Part shown: one piece after another, positions 36,251 to 47,594 of the stretch
Numbering within the stretch: the stretch's first letter is position 1
Layout: each line of letters starts with the position of its first letter
Assembly: GCA_030180135.1 (NCBI GenBank)
Contig: CM058232.1
Location: forward strand, 75,683,001 to 75,747,000
Origin: Orychophragmus violaceus
Lineage: Eukaryota; Streptophyta; Magnoliopsida; Brassicales; Brassicaceae
Length of the DNA stretch: 64,000 nucleotides
Reading direction: 5' to 3'
The notes under the pieces: model-generated
Told to the model about the DNA's origin: nothing
Database searches by the model: none
The model's input: only the letters and a program-made list of their open reading frames with translations
Position numbers and translations under genes: made by a program

Positions 36251-36923
36251 TGTTAGAACGTTTAGATGAATCCTGATTCAATTCCAGATTCAGATTATCC
36301 TAAACATGCGATCTAGGTTCTTCTCAGAATAGAAACAAATGATGATCTCACCTTATACCTGTTATTGCAGCGGAAGAAGATGGTATGTCTGAGATCAGAG
36401 AAACACCGAGGGATGAATCCTCCAAAGGTTCACACACGCTTTCACAGGAAATAGCTGCTAGACCACAAGGGGAACTCGGCGCAGAGGGAGAGAGTTTTCG
36501 GCTCAAGTCTTAGGGTTAATCAGTCTGAAACTCGAGTTTTATGACACAAAACTCGTCCTGTTCCGTTTGGGCCATTTGGCCCAAATACCAATTAACTCGT
36601 CGGTGTTTGCTCACTGCATCGATCGTTGCACATTATGCATCGATCGATGCACAGTAGCTAAACCTTTTATTCTCTCTAAGTACAGTAAATGCCTAGCACT
36701 TTTACTGTACTTCTGCTAAACCGTTCCTACACATTTTCCTGTTAGCTTAGGCGTGTGACCCATATGGGATCATATAATAAAGGCAATAAGTCCAAGACTT
36801 ATAGATCATGAGCGGACTCTAGCAAGCCATCATCACCCCCAGTATTATATGACTTATGTCTGATCATTGACATACTCTTACTTTCTAGAGACAGTACCGA
36901 GATTACTGGACACAATTCCAACA
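36251..36923 (-). repeat. Copia B 5' LTR
   Basis: 673 bp, read TGTTGGAATTG...TCTAACA on the minus strand, apparently identical to the 3' copy. It supplies the promoter for the antisense-oriented element. Confidence 0.95.
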
Positions 36924-37600
36924 AATGTCACATGGCATTACGTTAAGCAAGAAACAGTATCCTACGATATCTGCTGAGCTTGAATGCATGGATGAGATTC
37001 CATATGCGTCGGCAATTGGATCTATCATGTATGCCATGACACGTACTTGTCTTGATGTTGCTTTAATGTTAAGCAAGACAAGTAAAGACCAGTCAAATCC
37101 AGCAAAGAATCACTGGATAGACGTAATGAATATCCTCAAGTATTTGGAAAACACTTAGGATAAGTTCTTGATTTACGGAGAAAGTGAGGTGCTGCAAGTC
37201 AGTAGAGTCTGAAAGGCAAGTTTCCAACAGACAAAGATGATTTCCGGTCACAGTCTGGTTATATCTTGTGTATGTCTGGCGGTGCAAGGCACTGTTGCTG
37301 ACTCCATGACTTAAGCTGAACATTTCGCAGCTTGGGAAGCGGCGAAAGAGGTTGTTTGGAAAGAAGAGTTCATCACTGAACTTGATGTGATTCCCAGCAT
37401 AGATGAGACTAGCTGCACATCAGAGGTCCAAACACCTTGAGGGTAGGTATAACCTATTCCGTGAGATAAATGACAGAGTTGTTAAGTAGATCAACAAGTT
37501 TCAACGAATGAGAACGTTGCTAATCTATTAACGAAGCCACTCCTTAGGCCTAAGCACGAGTCGCGGACTGTAGCTGTAGGATAAGTGAAGTTAAGATGTA
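36924..37600 (+). pseudogene. Copia A pol remnant, 3' part (RT end and RNase H)
   Basis: This resumes the frame interrupted at 29177. MSHGITLSKKQYPT, YASAIGSIMYAM and WIDVMNILKYLENT match B and C, after which stops and shifts destroy the RNase H region. Recognisable last words are VADPLTK-like near 37525. Confidence 0.85.
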
Positions 37601-38438
37601 GTCTTAATTTCAGTGGGAGTTTGTAAAGGGCTTTATTTAGTCATTTTGAAAGGTTCATGTGAACATAATATTTTATGTTTATGAAATCTATGATTTCTGG
37701 ATTATTTTAACTGTGATATAAATAATCGTTCCAAAATGATTCATGTCATTATATATGGGCCATCGAAGTACATGAGTAGACTTGATCCTGAAACCCCATA
37801 TTTAACGAAATGACATAAATCATAGTGTCCATAGTCGAAGGTTGTTGAAATTGGAACACCAACAACCACTTGAGACTAGATTGTGTTGAGACTTATGACC
37901 AAGTTTCGAGGGGTCATAGATGCGCGGCATCAAAGTCGACACATAGGTATATGTAGGGGAGCATATGACCGGACATGGCCCGCTGATGAGAACTCTACAA
38001 GATATTAATATCTGTGTCATGAGAGGTTCTCATATACGACTATAGAGTATAGTCCTTAGACCTGAGTTCGCATGCATGTGGCTGCACATGGAGTGATGCG
38101 CTTTGATCATTGTCTAACGCTGTTTCGTAACTGGGAGCTATAAGGACCTTGGTTGGGTGTATTATAAAGTGTGTAGTTCATAGTGATGGAACAAGATGGG
38201 ATTTGTCCCTGCCGTTTAACGGAGGTAATATCTCTAGGCCAATCGGAGACTTGATAGCTGGTAAGAGAGTGGCCACTCCCAAACGGACTTGCCCAAGTCG
38301 TTTGCATTGTCAGTATCAAATCTGTTCCGATAAACATGGTCTGGCTATATAAGGATGACACGCATCTTGCCTTATGCCAGATTGAGATATTGAGACAAAA
38401 GGATTAGGGAATGTAGGATTCCAGTACAAGTGGGAGAT
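37601..38438 (+). other. Copia A 3' untranslated region
   Basis: About 840 bp between the pol remnant and the 3' LTR, related to the same region of C. It ends in the purine tract AAGTGGGAGAT. Confidence 0.7.
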
Positions 38439-39089
38439 TGTTGGGAATGTCCTGAAATCTACCGTACTATCTCTAGAGAGTATGATAAGTGTCGAGATCA
38501 GACATAAGTCATAAATACTGGGTGATCATGATGACTTGCTAGAGCCCGCTCATGATCTATAAGTTTAGGACTTATTACCAGTATTGTATGATCCCAAAGG
38601 GTCACACACCATAGCTAACGGGAAAGTTAACAAGGAATTAATACGGTAAGATGCAAGGCATTTACTGTATTTGTACAGAGAATTGGGCCAGACAAAAGAC
38701 AGTCTTTTGTCTGATTTGGGCCTTGGGCCCAAAAGTCTAATGAGCCATTAGTTTAATTACTTGGGCCCATATAAAGGAAGGTGGAGGGGCAGGAAGCCCT
38801 AATGCTTCAGTTGTCTGCGATTTTGGAGCCTCAGCCGTCCTCCTCTCTCTCTGTTGATTCCGAGCTTGGTCTAGCAGCCTGATCCAGTAGCTTGTAAGCG
38901 TGTGGATACCTAGGAGGAGCAGGTAATCATCAGCTCTTGCAGATCTCGATATTCCTTTGATCAATCCGCTGCAATCACAAGGTAATGATCCTGATATGTT
39001 TATGATTCAACTGCAAATCACCTAGATCCTAGATAATTATGTGCTAGGCTGTAATCTGACAATTACACCATGAACACACAAAATCTTCA
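38439..39089 (+). repeat. Copia A 3' LTR
   Basis: 651 bp, about three differences from the 5' copy by eye. Followed by TSD ATATG (39090-39094). Confidence 0.95.
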
Positions 39090-39094
39090 ATATG

Positions 39095-39550
39095 ATAGTG
39101 GTACTGTCCACGAATGGTCAATATTGTGGAGACCTAGTACATCGACTGATTATATCTCCATTCTGGCGGTTAATATAGCCGAAAATCTCACCTCCGCCAT
39201 GCTATCCACCGTAAAAAAAATGAAGGATAAAAAGAAAGATAAAGTAAGAAAGAGAATAAGGGGAAAAGAAAAAAAAAGAAAAAAAAATATAAAAGGGATG
39301 GATGGGGGTATTTTTGTCTTTTTAACAGAAGAAATCAGATAAAAAGATACAAAATTGCAAGAGGTTTTTGAAGGTACAAAAGTGCAAGGAAAAAAAAATA
39401 AAAAGATACAAGGAGTGCAATACACACATGGAAGCAGTGGAGTTTATTAGTGTTTCTATATGAGTAAGTTTCGTGTTTGTTTCTCCGAACGTTTTCAGCA
39501 TAGAGCAAGTGGATCGTTCATCGTGGTCGTGTATTCTCGTAGAATGATAA
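39095..39550. other. Spacer between Copia A and Gypsy D
   Basis: The first ~100 bp continue the dispersed repeat seen before 24106 (TGTCCACGAAT motif). A purine-rich low-complexity tract (39213-39290) follows. No gene seen; the 90-codon lysine-rich frame at 39070-39342 is a by-product of the A/G-rich tract. Confidence 0.5.
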
Positions 39551-40112
39551 TGTTGTCTGTAAAATTGTTTTTGTATTAGTTATCATAATTGTGTGGTACT
39601 GGATTTAACCAATAAATCCGGCCCATAAAACAATGAGCTTGGCCCATATTTCTGTACAAATATAGACTTAATTTGCTTCGGCCCAAAGGAGAATACATCG
39701 ATAATAACCGAAGAAATAGAAGATCGACTTCTTTGATAGTCCACAGATCGAGTTCCTTGAGAACGAGTCTAAAGTCGTTCCAACGACTTCCGTGAATCCT
39801 GCATATCATGGATAAGGAGAGATCGTCGCTAACAGAAGTTAGCAAGAAAATCAGAACAAAAAAAGAGAGGGTCGTCCTATAAAAAGGAGAAAGATCATTC
39901 AAGAAGAGGAGAGACATTATTAACACACATAATCACTTCGACATAAAACACTCGATCTAATTTTTTGTATACATTCGCTTCATTTTTTGTATAAGTTTTA
40001 GTTTGACGATCAATCTTAAATACATCATGTATCACAGAAAATCTATATCATTCTTAATCTAAGTCTAAATCTACGTTCATACAAATTATTGGTGTGAATC
40101 ATTGATCTAACA
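39551..40112 (+). repeat. Probable Gypsy D 5' LTR
   Basis: It ends ...GATCTAACA directly before a degenerate Tat primer site. The start TGTTGTCTG at 39551 is a guess, because no second copy was found in the window. Confidence 0.4.
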
Positions 40113-40133
40113 TTTGGCGATGTCTGTGGGGAC
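40113..40133 (+). other. Gypsy D primer-binding site (degenerate)
   Basis: TTTGGCGATGTCTGTGGGGA resembles the TGGCGCCGTCTGTGGGGA-type primer site of plant Tat/Gypsy elements, with changes in the middle. Confidence 0.6.
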
Positions 40134-40185
40134 TACCATAGATCTTTTTGTCACAAGAATCGGATATAAGATTCGATAGATCGAA

Positions 40186-42340
40186 ATGAATCCAAGTCTA
40201 CCAAGAACCACTGCCACTCCGTCTCCAGTCGATCACAAACAAGTGATCCACGTCGTTCTACAAAACACCATCGAAGCGGATAATACCACGTGTCATACCG
40301 ACAACGTAAGGACGAGCCCAACCTCGATCCCTAAGATGTCGGCACCAGTCGGCTATGTCACTCAAACAACCGCGATGAGTCCGATCTCGATGAGCACTTC
40401 GTCATGGATCAATGAACAAACCAAGAACTGGGTCTAGATCAGATCCGATACCGCTTCCGCATCATGAGGCGGATCTGGAACATTACGATCCAGATTGCCA
40501 CAAACTCATGTCGCAGCACGAAAAAATCCGGATGACCTCGCTAAGATTCGTGTTATGCTTAACTATCTAGTAAGTCGAACACGCAACAGAGAGACCAACA
40601 CCCGGACCCAATAAATTGCTAATCGTTTGTTGGCTACCCAGTTTGCCGAACAGAAATGACGTGTCAATGCTCATTTCGAGGAGCTCACCAACCTAAACCC
40701 TCAAGATCGATATGTGGGCGATCGGAGACCTCCTTTGAGTCCTCCACCCTGTACTCGCCTTGAATTATCTCAGGTCGCATCTCCTCTTGGGATCTCGAGA
40801 CATGTAGATAGCACGTCTAAGAACGGATTTTATTATACGTTGACACCAACAGTGACACCGATTTCCTTTAGTTCGAGTTCGCTGACTGCAGATCTCAACG
40901 GATCTACGGATCGAGTGCTACCCGGACCACCTCCTTTGCCGAATAATACTGGTATCAAACCAAGGTGGCTCGGCCTTTGCTTCGAGCTCTGAACCTCTTG
41001 TTGGACCAAGCTCAATCCAATTTCAGACTCTTCGGACTGATCAGACAGAGTCGATCCCGATAGTTGACCAAATCAATCCAATTTATAACATACATCAATC
41101 GTCGGCTCAGACGCAAATGGAATTTGCCCAATTGGGAACAGATGAACACTGCTTGCTCAAGAAATACATCGAGCAAGAAAACACATAGTTCGTTAGAATG
41201 GCTCTCGAGTTCAAATGACAACTAGCACGGCACTAGACATTGATCGAGTGATCGAGGAAACACGTCAAACGCCTTTCACATATCATATCGCTCTCGCCAA
41301 ATTGCGAGAAACGAGAAAGACTAAATTTACAGAGTTCTCAGGAAAGTCGGACCCAAAAGCTCACATAAAAGCGTTAAGACTTGCGATGGCTTGCGTCTAC
41401 TGACCGACGAAGAAAGAGACCTTGCTTTCTACAGACTCTTCGCAGAAAATTTATCGGGCCCAACTCTAGTGTGGTTTGCAGGACTAGAAGAAAAATCTTT
41501 TGAAAATTTCAACCAGTTAATGATGGTCTTCTTGAAACAATACTATGTTTTCATCGAAGTTAAAACCACAAGGCAACCCTGTTTAACATTTATCAATGAG
41601 CCAATGAGCCACTTCGTTCGTATATTGACCGCTTTAAAGAGGTCAAAGCAAAAAATTGCGAACCCAAATGAGGAAGTCGCACTGAAAACGTTGAGACGTG
41701 GACTATGGTACACAATCAAGTTCCGTAAAAAGCTCACAATCTGCGAACCAGTCTCTCTAGACGATGCTTTACATTGCGCATCAGCATTTACCATATTCGA
41801 GGAGGAAACTGCCCTCCACGCGTAAAATCATCGAAAGGAGAAAAACCAATCGAGCTCGCAAAACACCAGTGGTCGAAAAGATTCTCGTAAATCTAGAACC
41901 GTTAACGTGGTTGAGAGTCCAAAAGGCTCACGTAAGTTCGAGTTTGACAAGGACAAATATTGTGAATTTCAAAAGAGAAAGGGTCACTCGACAAAAGAGT
42001 ACTATACTCGAGCTAAATTAGAAGCCAAAAAACGAGAGGCCGAAAAGAACCAAGAATACAAAGTCGGGGAAATAACACTTCCCGGCGATAAGGAAACCAA
42101 ACCAACCAAAGAGGCAAACAGTAAAAAGTCATCTAAAAACAAAAAGAGTGATTTAAGGAAGAGGGAACGCCTGATACCCCTCCCCAAGGTTCCTGAAAAT
42201 GAGTCAAACTCATCCTTGACGAACTTAGCCTTCGTGGCGTCTCAGAGGGATCAACACTTTCACCACCTTCCGCTTCAAGGAAAAACCCTAGCTCACGTAT
42301 TAGCCTCCATCATTTTATTTGGGGGGGGGGGGGTGTAGAG
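40186..42340 (+). pseudogene. Gypsy D gag remnant
   Basis: Pieces at 40186-40437, 41215-41403, 41391-41825 and 41907-42338 make a broken gag. The capsid-like core reads KFTEFSGKSDPKAHIKALRL, then DLAFYRLFAENLSGPTLVW and FLKQYYVF, as in Arabidopsis Tat/Gypsy gag. At least two frameshifts and stops interrupt it. The last piece is basic (lysine-rich) and ends at a run of 13 G (42321-42333). Confidence 0.8.
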
Positions 42341-42489
42341 GCTATACCTCCCTAAATGAGTAGACTTAATATTTGGTTGCTCTAAGTTGTTCCGAGACTC
42401 GGTCAACTCAATCAAAGCTCTTCAAAGAAGAATCGAGACCGATAGATGGGAAAACACCCCCATACAAAGTAAAGATCATGAAATTACTT

Positions 42490-45400
42490 TCTATGAAATT
42501 GAGAAAATCGAACTATAAAAACCGCACGAAGATGCCTTACTCGTTTGCTTAATAGTTGGGGATGTCGAGATCTCAAGAATAATGATCGATACGGGAGTTT
42601 GGTCGCCGCTCTATTCTACGATGCTTTTAAAAAGATGGAGTTCGATGACTCTAAAGTCGTCAAGGGAGGAACACCCCTCGTTGGGTGTGCCAGTGAAACG
42701 ACATACTCTCTAGGCTCTGTCTTCGTGCCGGTGATAGCCGACGGAGTCCAAATAATGACAGAGTTCGTCGTAGTAAATCGACCAGCTCCTTATAACGCCA
42801 TCCTAGGTGACCCTGGATATATGACACGAAAGCCGTACCGTCGACCGACCATCAATGTGTATAATTCACAACTTCGAAAGGAGTAAAAACTGTTTACGGA
42901 AGTTAAAAAGCTCCCATATATTGCTACATGAATGGGTACAAACATATAAAAAAATACTCACCATATCAATTACAGGAACATGAAGAGCTCGCCGAATTTC
43001 AAACCAAAATAAATAATGACCCTAGTCAAAGAGGACCCCCAAAAGACATCACTGTCAAGATTTACATTGACGAGACTCATCATGAGAGATGCGTTGGCAT
43101 CAGAGCTGAACTCTCGAGCTCAATTAAAGACGAACTGATATAAATCCTCAAGCATAACCTCGATTTGTTCGCCTGGTCTTCAACATCGACGTAACAAGTC
43201 ACAAGTTAAACAACGACTCGACTTATAAGCCGATCAGACAGAAGCGCTGCAAAATTTTACATAAGCGAGCTCAAGCTATCAACGACGAATGCGATCAGTT
43301 ACTTAAAATAGGGTCAATCAGGGAGGTGAAATACCCCGACTGGCTTGCGAACCCAGTCGTAGTCAAGAAAAATAATGGGAAGTGGAGAGTTTGTGTCGAC
43401 TTCATAGACCTCAAAAAGGCATGTCCGAAAGAAAAGTTCCTATCCTGCATGGATGCATTCTCAGGGTACAATCAAATATTTATAAACCCAGAGGATCAAG
43501 AAAAGACCTCATTCATAACCGACCGAGGCACCTACTACTACAAAGTGATGCCTTTCAGTCTCAAAAATGCAGGAGATACTTATCAACGTCTCTTCAACAA
43601 GATATTTGCCGGACTATTGGGTAAAACCATGAGGTCTACATCGACGACATGTTGGTCAAATCATCGAGGTGCGAAGACCATATCACCCAATTACGAGAAT
43701 ACTTTACAATTTTCAACAAATTTGGAATGAATCTTAACCCCGTGAAGTGCACCTTTGGTGTTCCATCAAGAGAATTCCTAGGTTACCTAGTGACCGAAAG
43801 GGGAATCGAAGCGAACCTCAAACAGATCGCAACAATCTTGGAGATGTCATCTCCAAAGACAACGCGAGAAGTCAAAAGATTGACTGGGAAAATAGCAGCT
43901 TTGAACCGCTTCATTTCGAGGTCGACTGATAAGTGTCTTCCTTTCTACCAACTCCTCAAAGCAAACAAAAAAAAGTTAATTTGGGATGACAAGTACGTAG
44001 AAGCATTCACCCAACTCGAAGCCTATCTAAGCGAACCCCCGATACTGGTGAAGCCAGTAGAGGGAGAGCCTTTATACCTTTACCTAGATGTCTCTGCAGC
44101 ACCCGTAAGTGGGGTCTTCTTTCGCAAAGAACAAGGCGATCAAAAGTCAGTCTAATATGTCAGCAAAATTTTGATCGACGCCATAACGAGATATCCCACA
44201 ATGGAAAAACTCGCACTAGCATTTGTTACATCAGCTCGGAAACTTCGACCCTACTTCCAGTTGCAATCGATCATAGTTATGACTTCGCAACCATTGAGGA
44301 CGATCCTCCACAGTCCTAGCCAATCGGGCCGATTGGTAAAATGGGCCATCAAACTAAGTGAATACGACATCGAGTTTAGAACTCGAACATGCTTAAAAGA
44401 TCAAGTATTGACATATTTAATAATTGATCTCCCCCCAACTATCGACTTAGATCCATCCTCGCCTAAAATATGGACTGTCCACGTCGATGGCACGTCCTCA
44501 AAACAAGGATCCAGGGTCAGAGTGAAACTGGTCTCTCCAAATGGAGAAGTACTTAAACTGTCCTTCAGGCTAGGCTTCGCTGCATCAAAAAATGAAGCGG
44601 AGTACGAAGCACTTAAATACGGACTCTGACTCGCTATATCAATCGGAGCCCAAGAAGTAGATGCTTTCGGCGACTCTCAATTGGTTACAAGTAAGTTCCA
44701 TGGCGACTATGAATCCAAAGACGAGCGAATGTATTCGTACCTATGCGTAGTTCACAGCCTCGCTGACCAAATCAATTTCTTCGATCCAACCTAAATCCCT
44801 CGAGGTGAGAACACCGCATCTGATGCCCTCACAACACTGGCTTCAACATCCGACCTATTCTGAAAAGGATCAAACCGGTCGAAGGGATCGAGAAACCTAG
44901 CATCGACATCGCATTAAAAGCTTTATCCTTAAAATAGGACTACCCCTCTCAAGGAAACAATGTCCGTGAGAAATCACCTAGCGCAAAAAAACATCCCTGA
45001 CCTTGTCGATATCGACAATGATATCGTCCCAAGAAAGGCTATCTGCGTGGCCAACGCGCATGATGGCCCCGTCAAAGCTACATCTACAAGTCTAAAACAT
45101 GAGTCTGATGCCGAACAAGATTGGAGAACTCCGATCATCCGGTACATCACCAACAGCGAAGTACCCCCCGATATGCAGGCAGCCAGAAAACTCAAAGCAC
45201 AAAGTGTGAGGTACTATGTCACAGAAGGAAATATTTTCAAACGAAGTCTTTCTGGACAATACCTCAAATGCCTTAACGGCGAGCAAACTCAAACTGTGAT
45301 CACTCGGGCTCATGAGGAATCCTACAAAAGTCATTCCGAAGGACGAGATCTAGCCATACGAATCAAACCATAAAGCTTCTTTTGGCCGACCATGGACGTT

Positions 45401-46022
45401 GAGTGTGAGACGTTCTCTGCGAAATGCGATAAGTGCCAAAGGCACACCCTGATCATCCACCAACCATCGAAGAAACTCTCTTCGATCTCCTCTTCATATC
45501 TTTTTGTGCGATGTGGAATGGATGTAGTGGGACCCCTAGTTGCGTCAAGAAAGAAAAAATAGCGATGTACCCACTAGTCATGACTGACTACTTCACTAAG
45601 TGTATCGAAGCCGAGTCTGCCAAAAAAATAAAAGACGTCCACGTAAAGGAGTTTATCTCGCGAAACATAAATTTTCGTCACAGACTACCTCATGATATCG
45701 TCACCGATAACGGACACCAGTTCATATCGAACATATTCCAAACGTTTTGTAGAACTTGGAACATCAAGCTGACCTACTCGACACCTCATTATCCTCAAGG
45801 AAACATACTAGTAGAGGCGACCAACAAATCGATCATGAACAATCTTAAGAAAATGATCGACGAGTGTAAGTCAAATTGGAGCGACAAGCTCCCAGCTATA
45901 CTATGGTCTTATCGGACTACTCCTCACAAATCTACTGGGGAAACATTCTTCTCTCTTGCTTACGGCATTACGGCCATAGTCCCAGCAGAAACCCTTGTGT
46001 CCAGCATTCGCCAAAAAGAATA
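42490..46022 (+). pseudogene. Gypsy D pol remnant: PR, RT, two RNase H, INT
   Basis: Protease: IMIDTG near 42580. Reverse transcriptase: YPDWLANPVVVKKNNGKWRV (43330), MPFSLKNAGDTYQRL (43550) and YIDD near 43637, with a frameshift between the last two. A first RNase H with LYLYLDVSAAPVSG follows (44080). A second RNase H-like domain then begins WTVHVDGTSS (44470), continues to EAEYEAL (44600) and AFGDSQLV (44670). Two RNase H domains are diagnostic for the Tat lineage. Integrase fragments at 45433-46023 keep VTDNGHQF and WSYRTTPHKSTGE. Stops at several points and at least three frameshifts make it inactive. Confidence 0.88.
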
Positions 46023-46499
46023 ACTATGATTCCCGGATTAAGACCCGAAGGTTTCAAGTAGGAGAACTCGTCTTACGGAAAGTGCTCGACCATAAAAAGA
46101 AGAACGCGATGCAAAGTTAGGGGCAAAGTGCAAAGGTCCCGACCAGGTCACCGACATTATCTGGGAAGGGGTTTATCGACTCAATTCGGTAGAAACGAAA
46201 AGGCGCAAAGTGCGACCTTAGAATATCATAAACCTAAAAAAGTATTTCACTAAAATTCTTCAACTATAATCAAACTGCGCAAAGGTTATCCCTTAAAAGG
46301 GTACGTAGGCAACTCGACTTTGAGCACAACCCCCTTCCAAAACAAATTCCTTCGGCAATATACGATCTCGTACAAACTAAGCATCATCATACATGGCCCA
46401 ATCTAGTTCAAATGCTCCATCGAGGTCGATCATTATACAGTTCATCACTACTATTCTGTACAACTTTTTCGCTTTTACTTAATAAATGTTTTTATCTTT

Positions 46500-46665
46500 A
46501 TAGCGATCTAAAACAATCCCAAAAATAGCGACCTGAAATGGTCCCAAAAATAGCGATCTGAAATGGTCCCAAAATAGCGATTTGAAATGGTCCCAAAATA
46601 ACGACCTAAAATGGTCTCGAAGATAGCGATTTAAACGATCTCATAATAGCAATCTAAAAACGACG
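46500..46665 (+). repeat. ~26-bp minisatellite, about seven copies
   Basis: The unit AATAGCGATCTGAAATGGTC plus CC(A)AAA repeats imperfectly. Middle copies are nearly identical, outer ones diverged. It lies in Gypsy D downstream of pol. Confidence 0.85.
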
Positions 46666-47118
46666 ACCTCTAACAAAAATCGACCTCAAAGGAAAGCCCT
46701 TGCTCGAAAATCTCAACTCAATTCTTCAATCTTTACAACTAAAAGAACTGGGGGACCCCCTCCCCCCCTCGCATGGGCAAAATAGTCCCGACATTTATTT
46801 GTGTAATCACTATGAGCCCACGTTCAAGCGAACTCAACAAAGTAGATCTTAAAACAAGTCGAGTTATCATATAAACAAACTCCTATTGACGATCTATAAT
46901 TCTTTTATCAACATTCAACCAAAATGGTTAATTCGCTGATCACCTTGCTTATTCGAGGCAACGAACCGAAAAAAAAATCAAACCTGAACTAGTTACTTAA
47001 GTCTGAATTCTCGTAAATACAAAAGAGTTTTTGGTTCGACCTCTCATTTTTAACTTAGCGGATTGAACCCAACATATTCTAAGGCATAACCAAACTACTC
47101 CAATCGTTCAAGTCAGAT

Positions 47119-47345
47119 TAAACTTAACCTAATCGAGGCAACTCGATCAAACTAAGCCACGAAGTATGACCTTTCTATTTTAAAAAAAAAAAATAACTAA
47201 GGCATGAAAAGTACGAAAGTGATTTCGATATAAACTTAGCCTAATCAAGGCAGCTCGATCGAACTAAGCCACAAAGTACGATCTTTCTTAGTTGTTTTAC
47301 AAAAACAACTAAGGCATGAAAAGTACGAGAGAGAGTTTGATACGA
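47119..47345 (+). repeat. 112-bp direct duplication
   Basis: AACTTA(A/G)CCTAATC(G/A)AGGCA at 47121 recurs at 47233. Both copies continue through CTCGAT(C)(A/G)AACTAAGCCAC and end in AACTAAGGCATGAAAAGTAC. Confidence 0.85.
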
Positions 47346-47594
47346 AAGCAGTTCATAAAATAAAGAGGGTTAAAATCCACTTAACCACAAAAGCCCTTCA
47401 GAGTCAACACCGAGTTTGAAATTTACAGCCTTTTCGGGAAACACCAAGATAAAAAAACATTAAAAGTCCTCTCGGGAAACACCAAAACACTTAGAATTTT
47501 TTTGAGGATCGAAGGCACTAGCTTAATTATCCCTCTGGTCATCACCATCTACATCCTTCGCACCAGAATCTGCCCTTCCTTCAACCTCGTCGCT

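Larger units (their letters stand above)
29178..36923 (-). mobile_element. Ty1/Copia element B, apparently intact
   Basis: LTRs of 673 bp at 29178-29850 and 36251-36923 look identical by eye over their whole length. The TSD AATGT is at 29173-29177 and 36924-36928. On the minus strand, the primer-binding site TGGTATCAGAGC follows the 5' LTR (36249-36238), a 1.55-kb leader precedes a single uninterrupted gag-pol frame (34683-30706), and the purine tract ACAAGTGGGAGAT abuts the 3' LTR. All parts needed for an autonomous cycle are visible. It lies in reverse orientation in the pol remnant of a related element. Confidence 0.97.
24107..39089 (+). mobile_element. Ty1/Copia element A, decayed interior, split by Copia B
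   Basis: The 651-bp LTRs (24107-24757, 38439-39089) start TGTTGGGAATG and end ATCTTCA. The TSD ATATG lies at 24102-24106 and 39090-39094. A Met-tRNA primer site follows the 5' LTR, and AAGTGGGAGAT precedes the 3' LTR. Without the nested element it is about 7.2 kb. By eye the LTRs differ at about three sites, yet the interior is full of stops and frameshifts, so it was probably copied recently by proteins supplied from a related element. Confidence 0.95.
46023..47594 (+). other. Gypsy D non-coding region between pol and antisense ORF
   Basis: No coding sequence. It has two repeat blocks (listed separately), a GGGTACGTAGGCA motif near 46300 often seen after plant Tat pol, and a G/C-run segment CTGGGGGACCCCCTCC near 46750. 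Confidence 0.6.

Noticed and set aside
39070..39342. Lysine-rich 90-codon frame
   Set aside because: Caused by an A/G-rich low-complexity tract next to the Copia A LTR; no domain and no conserved start.
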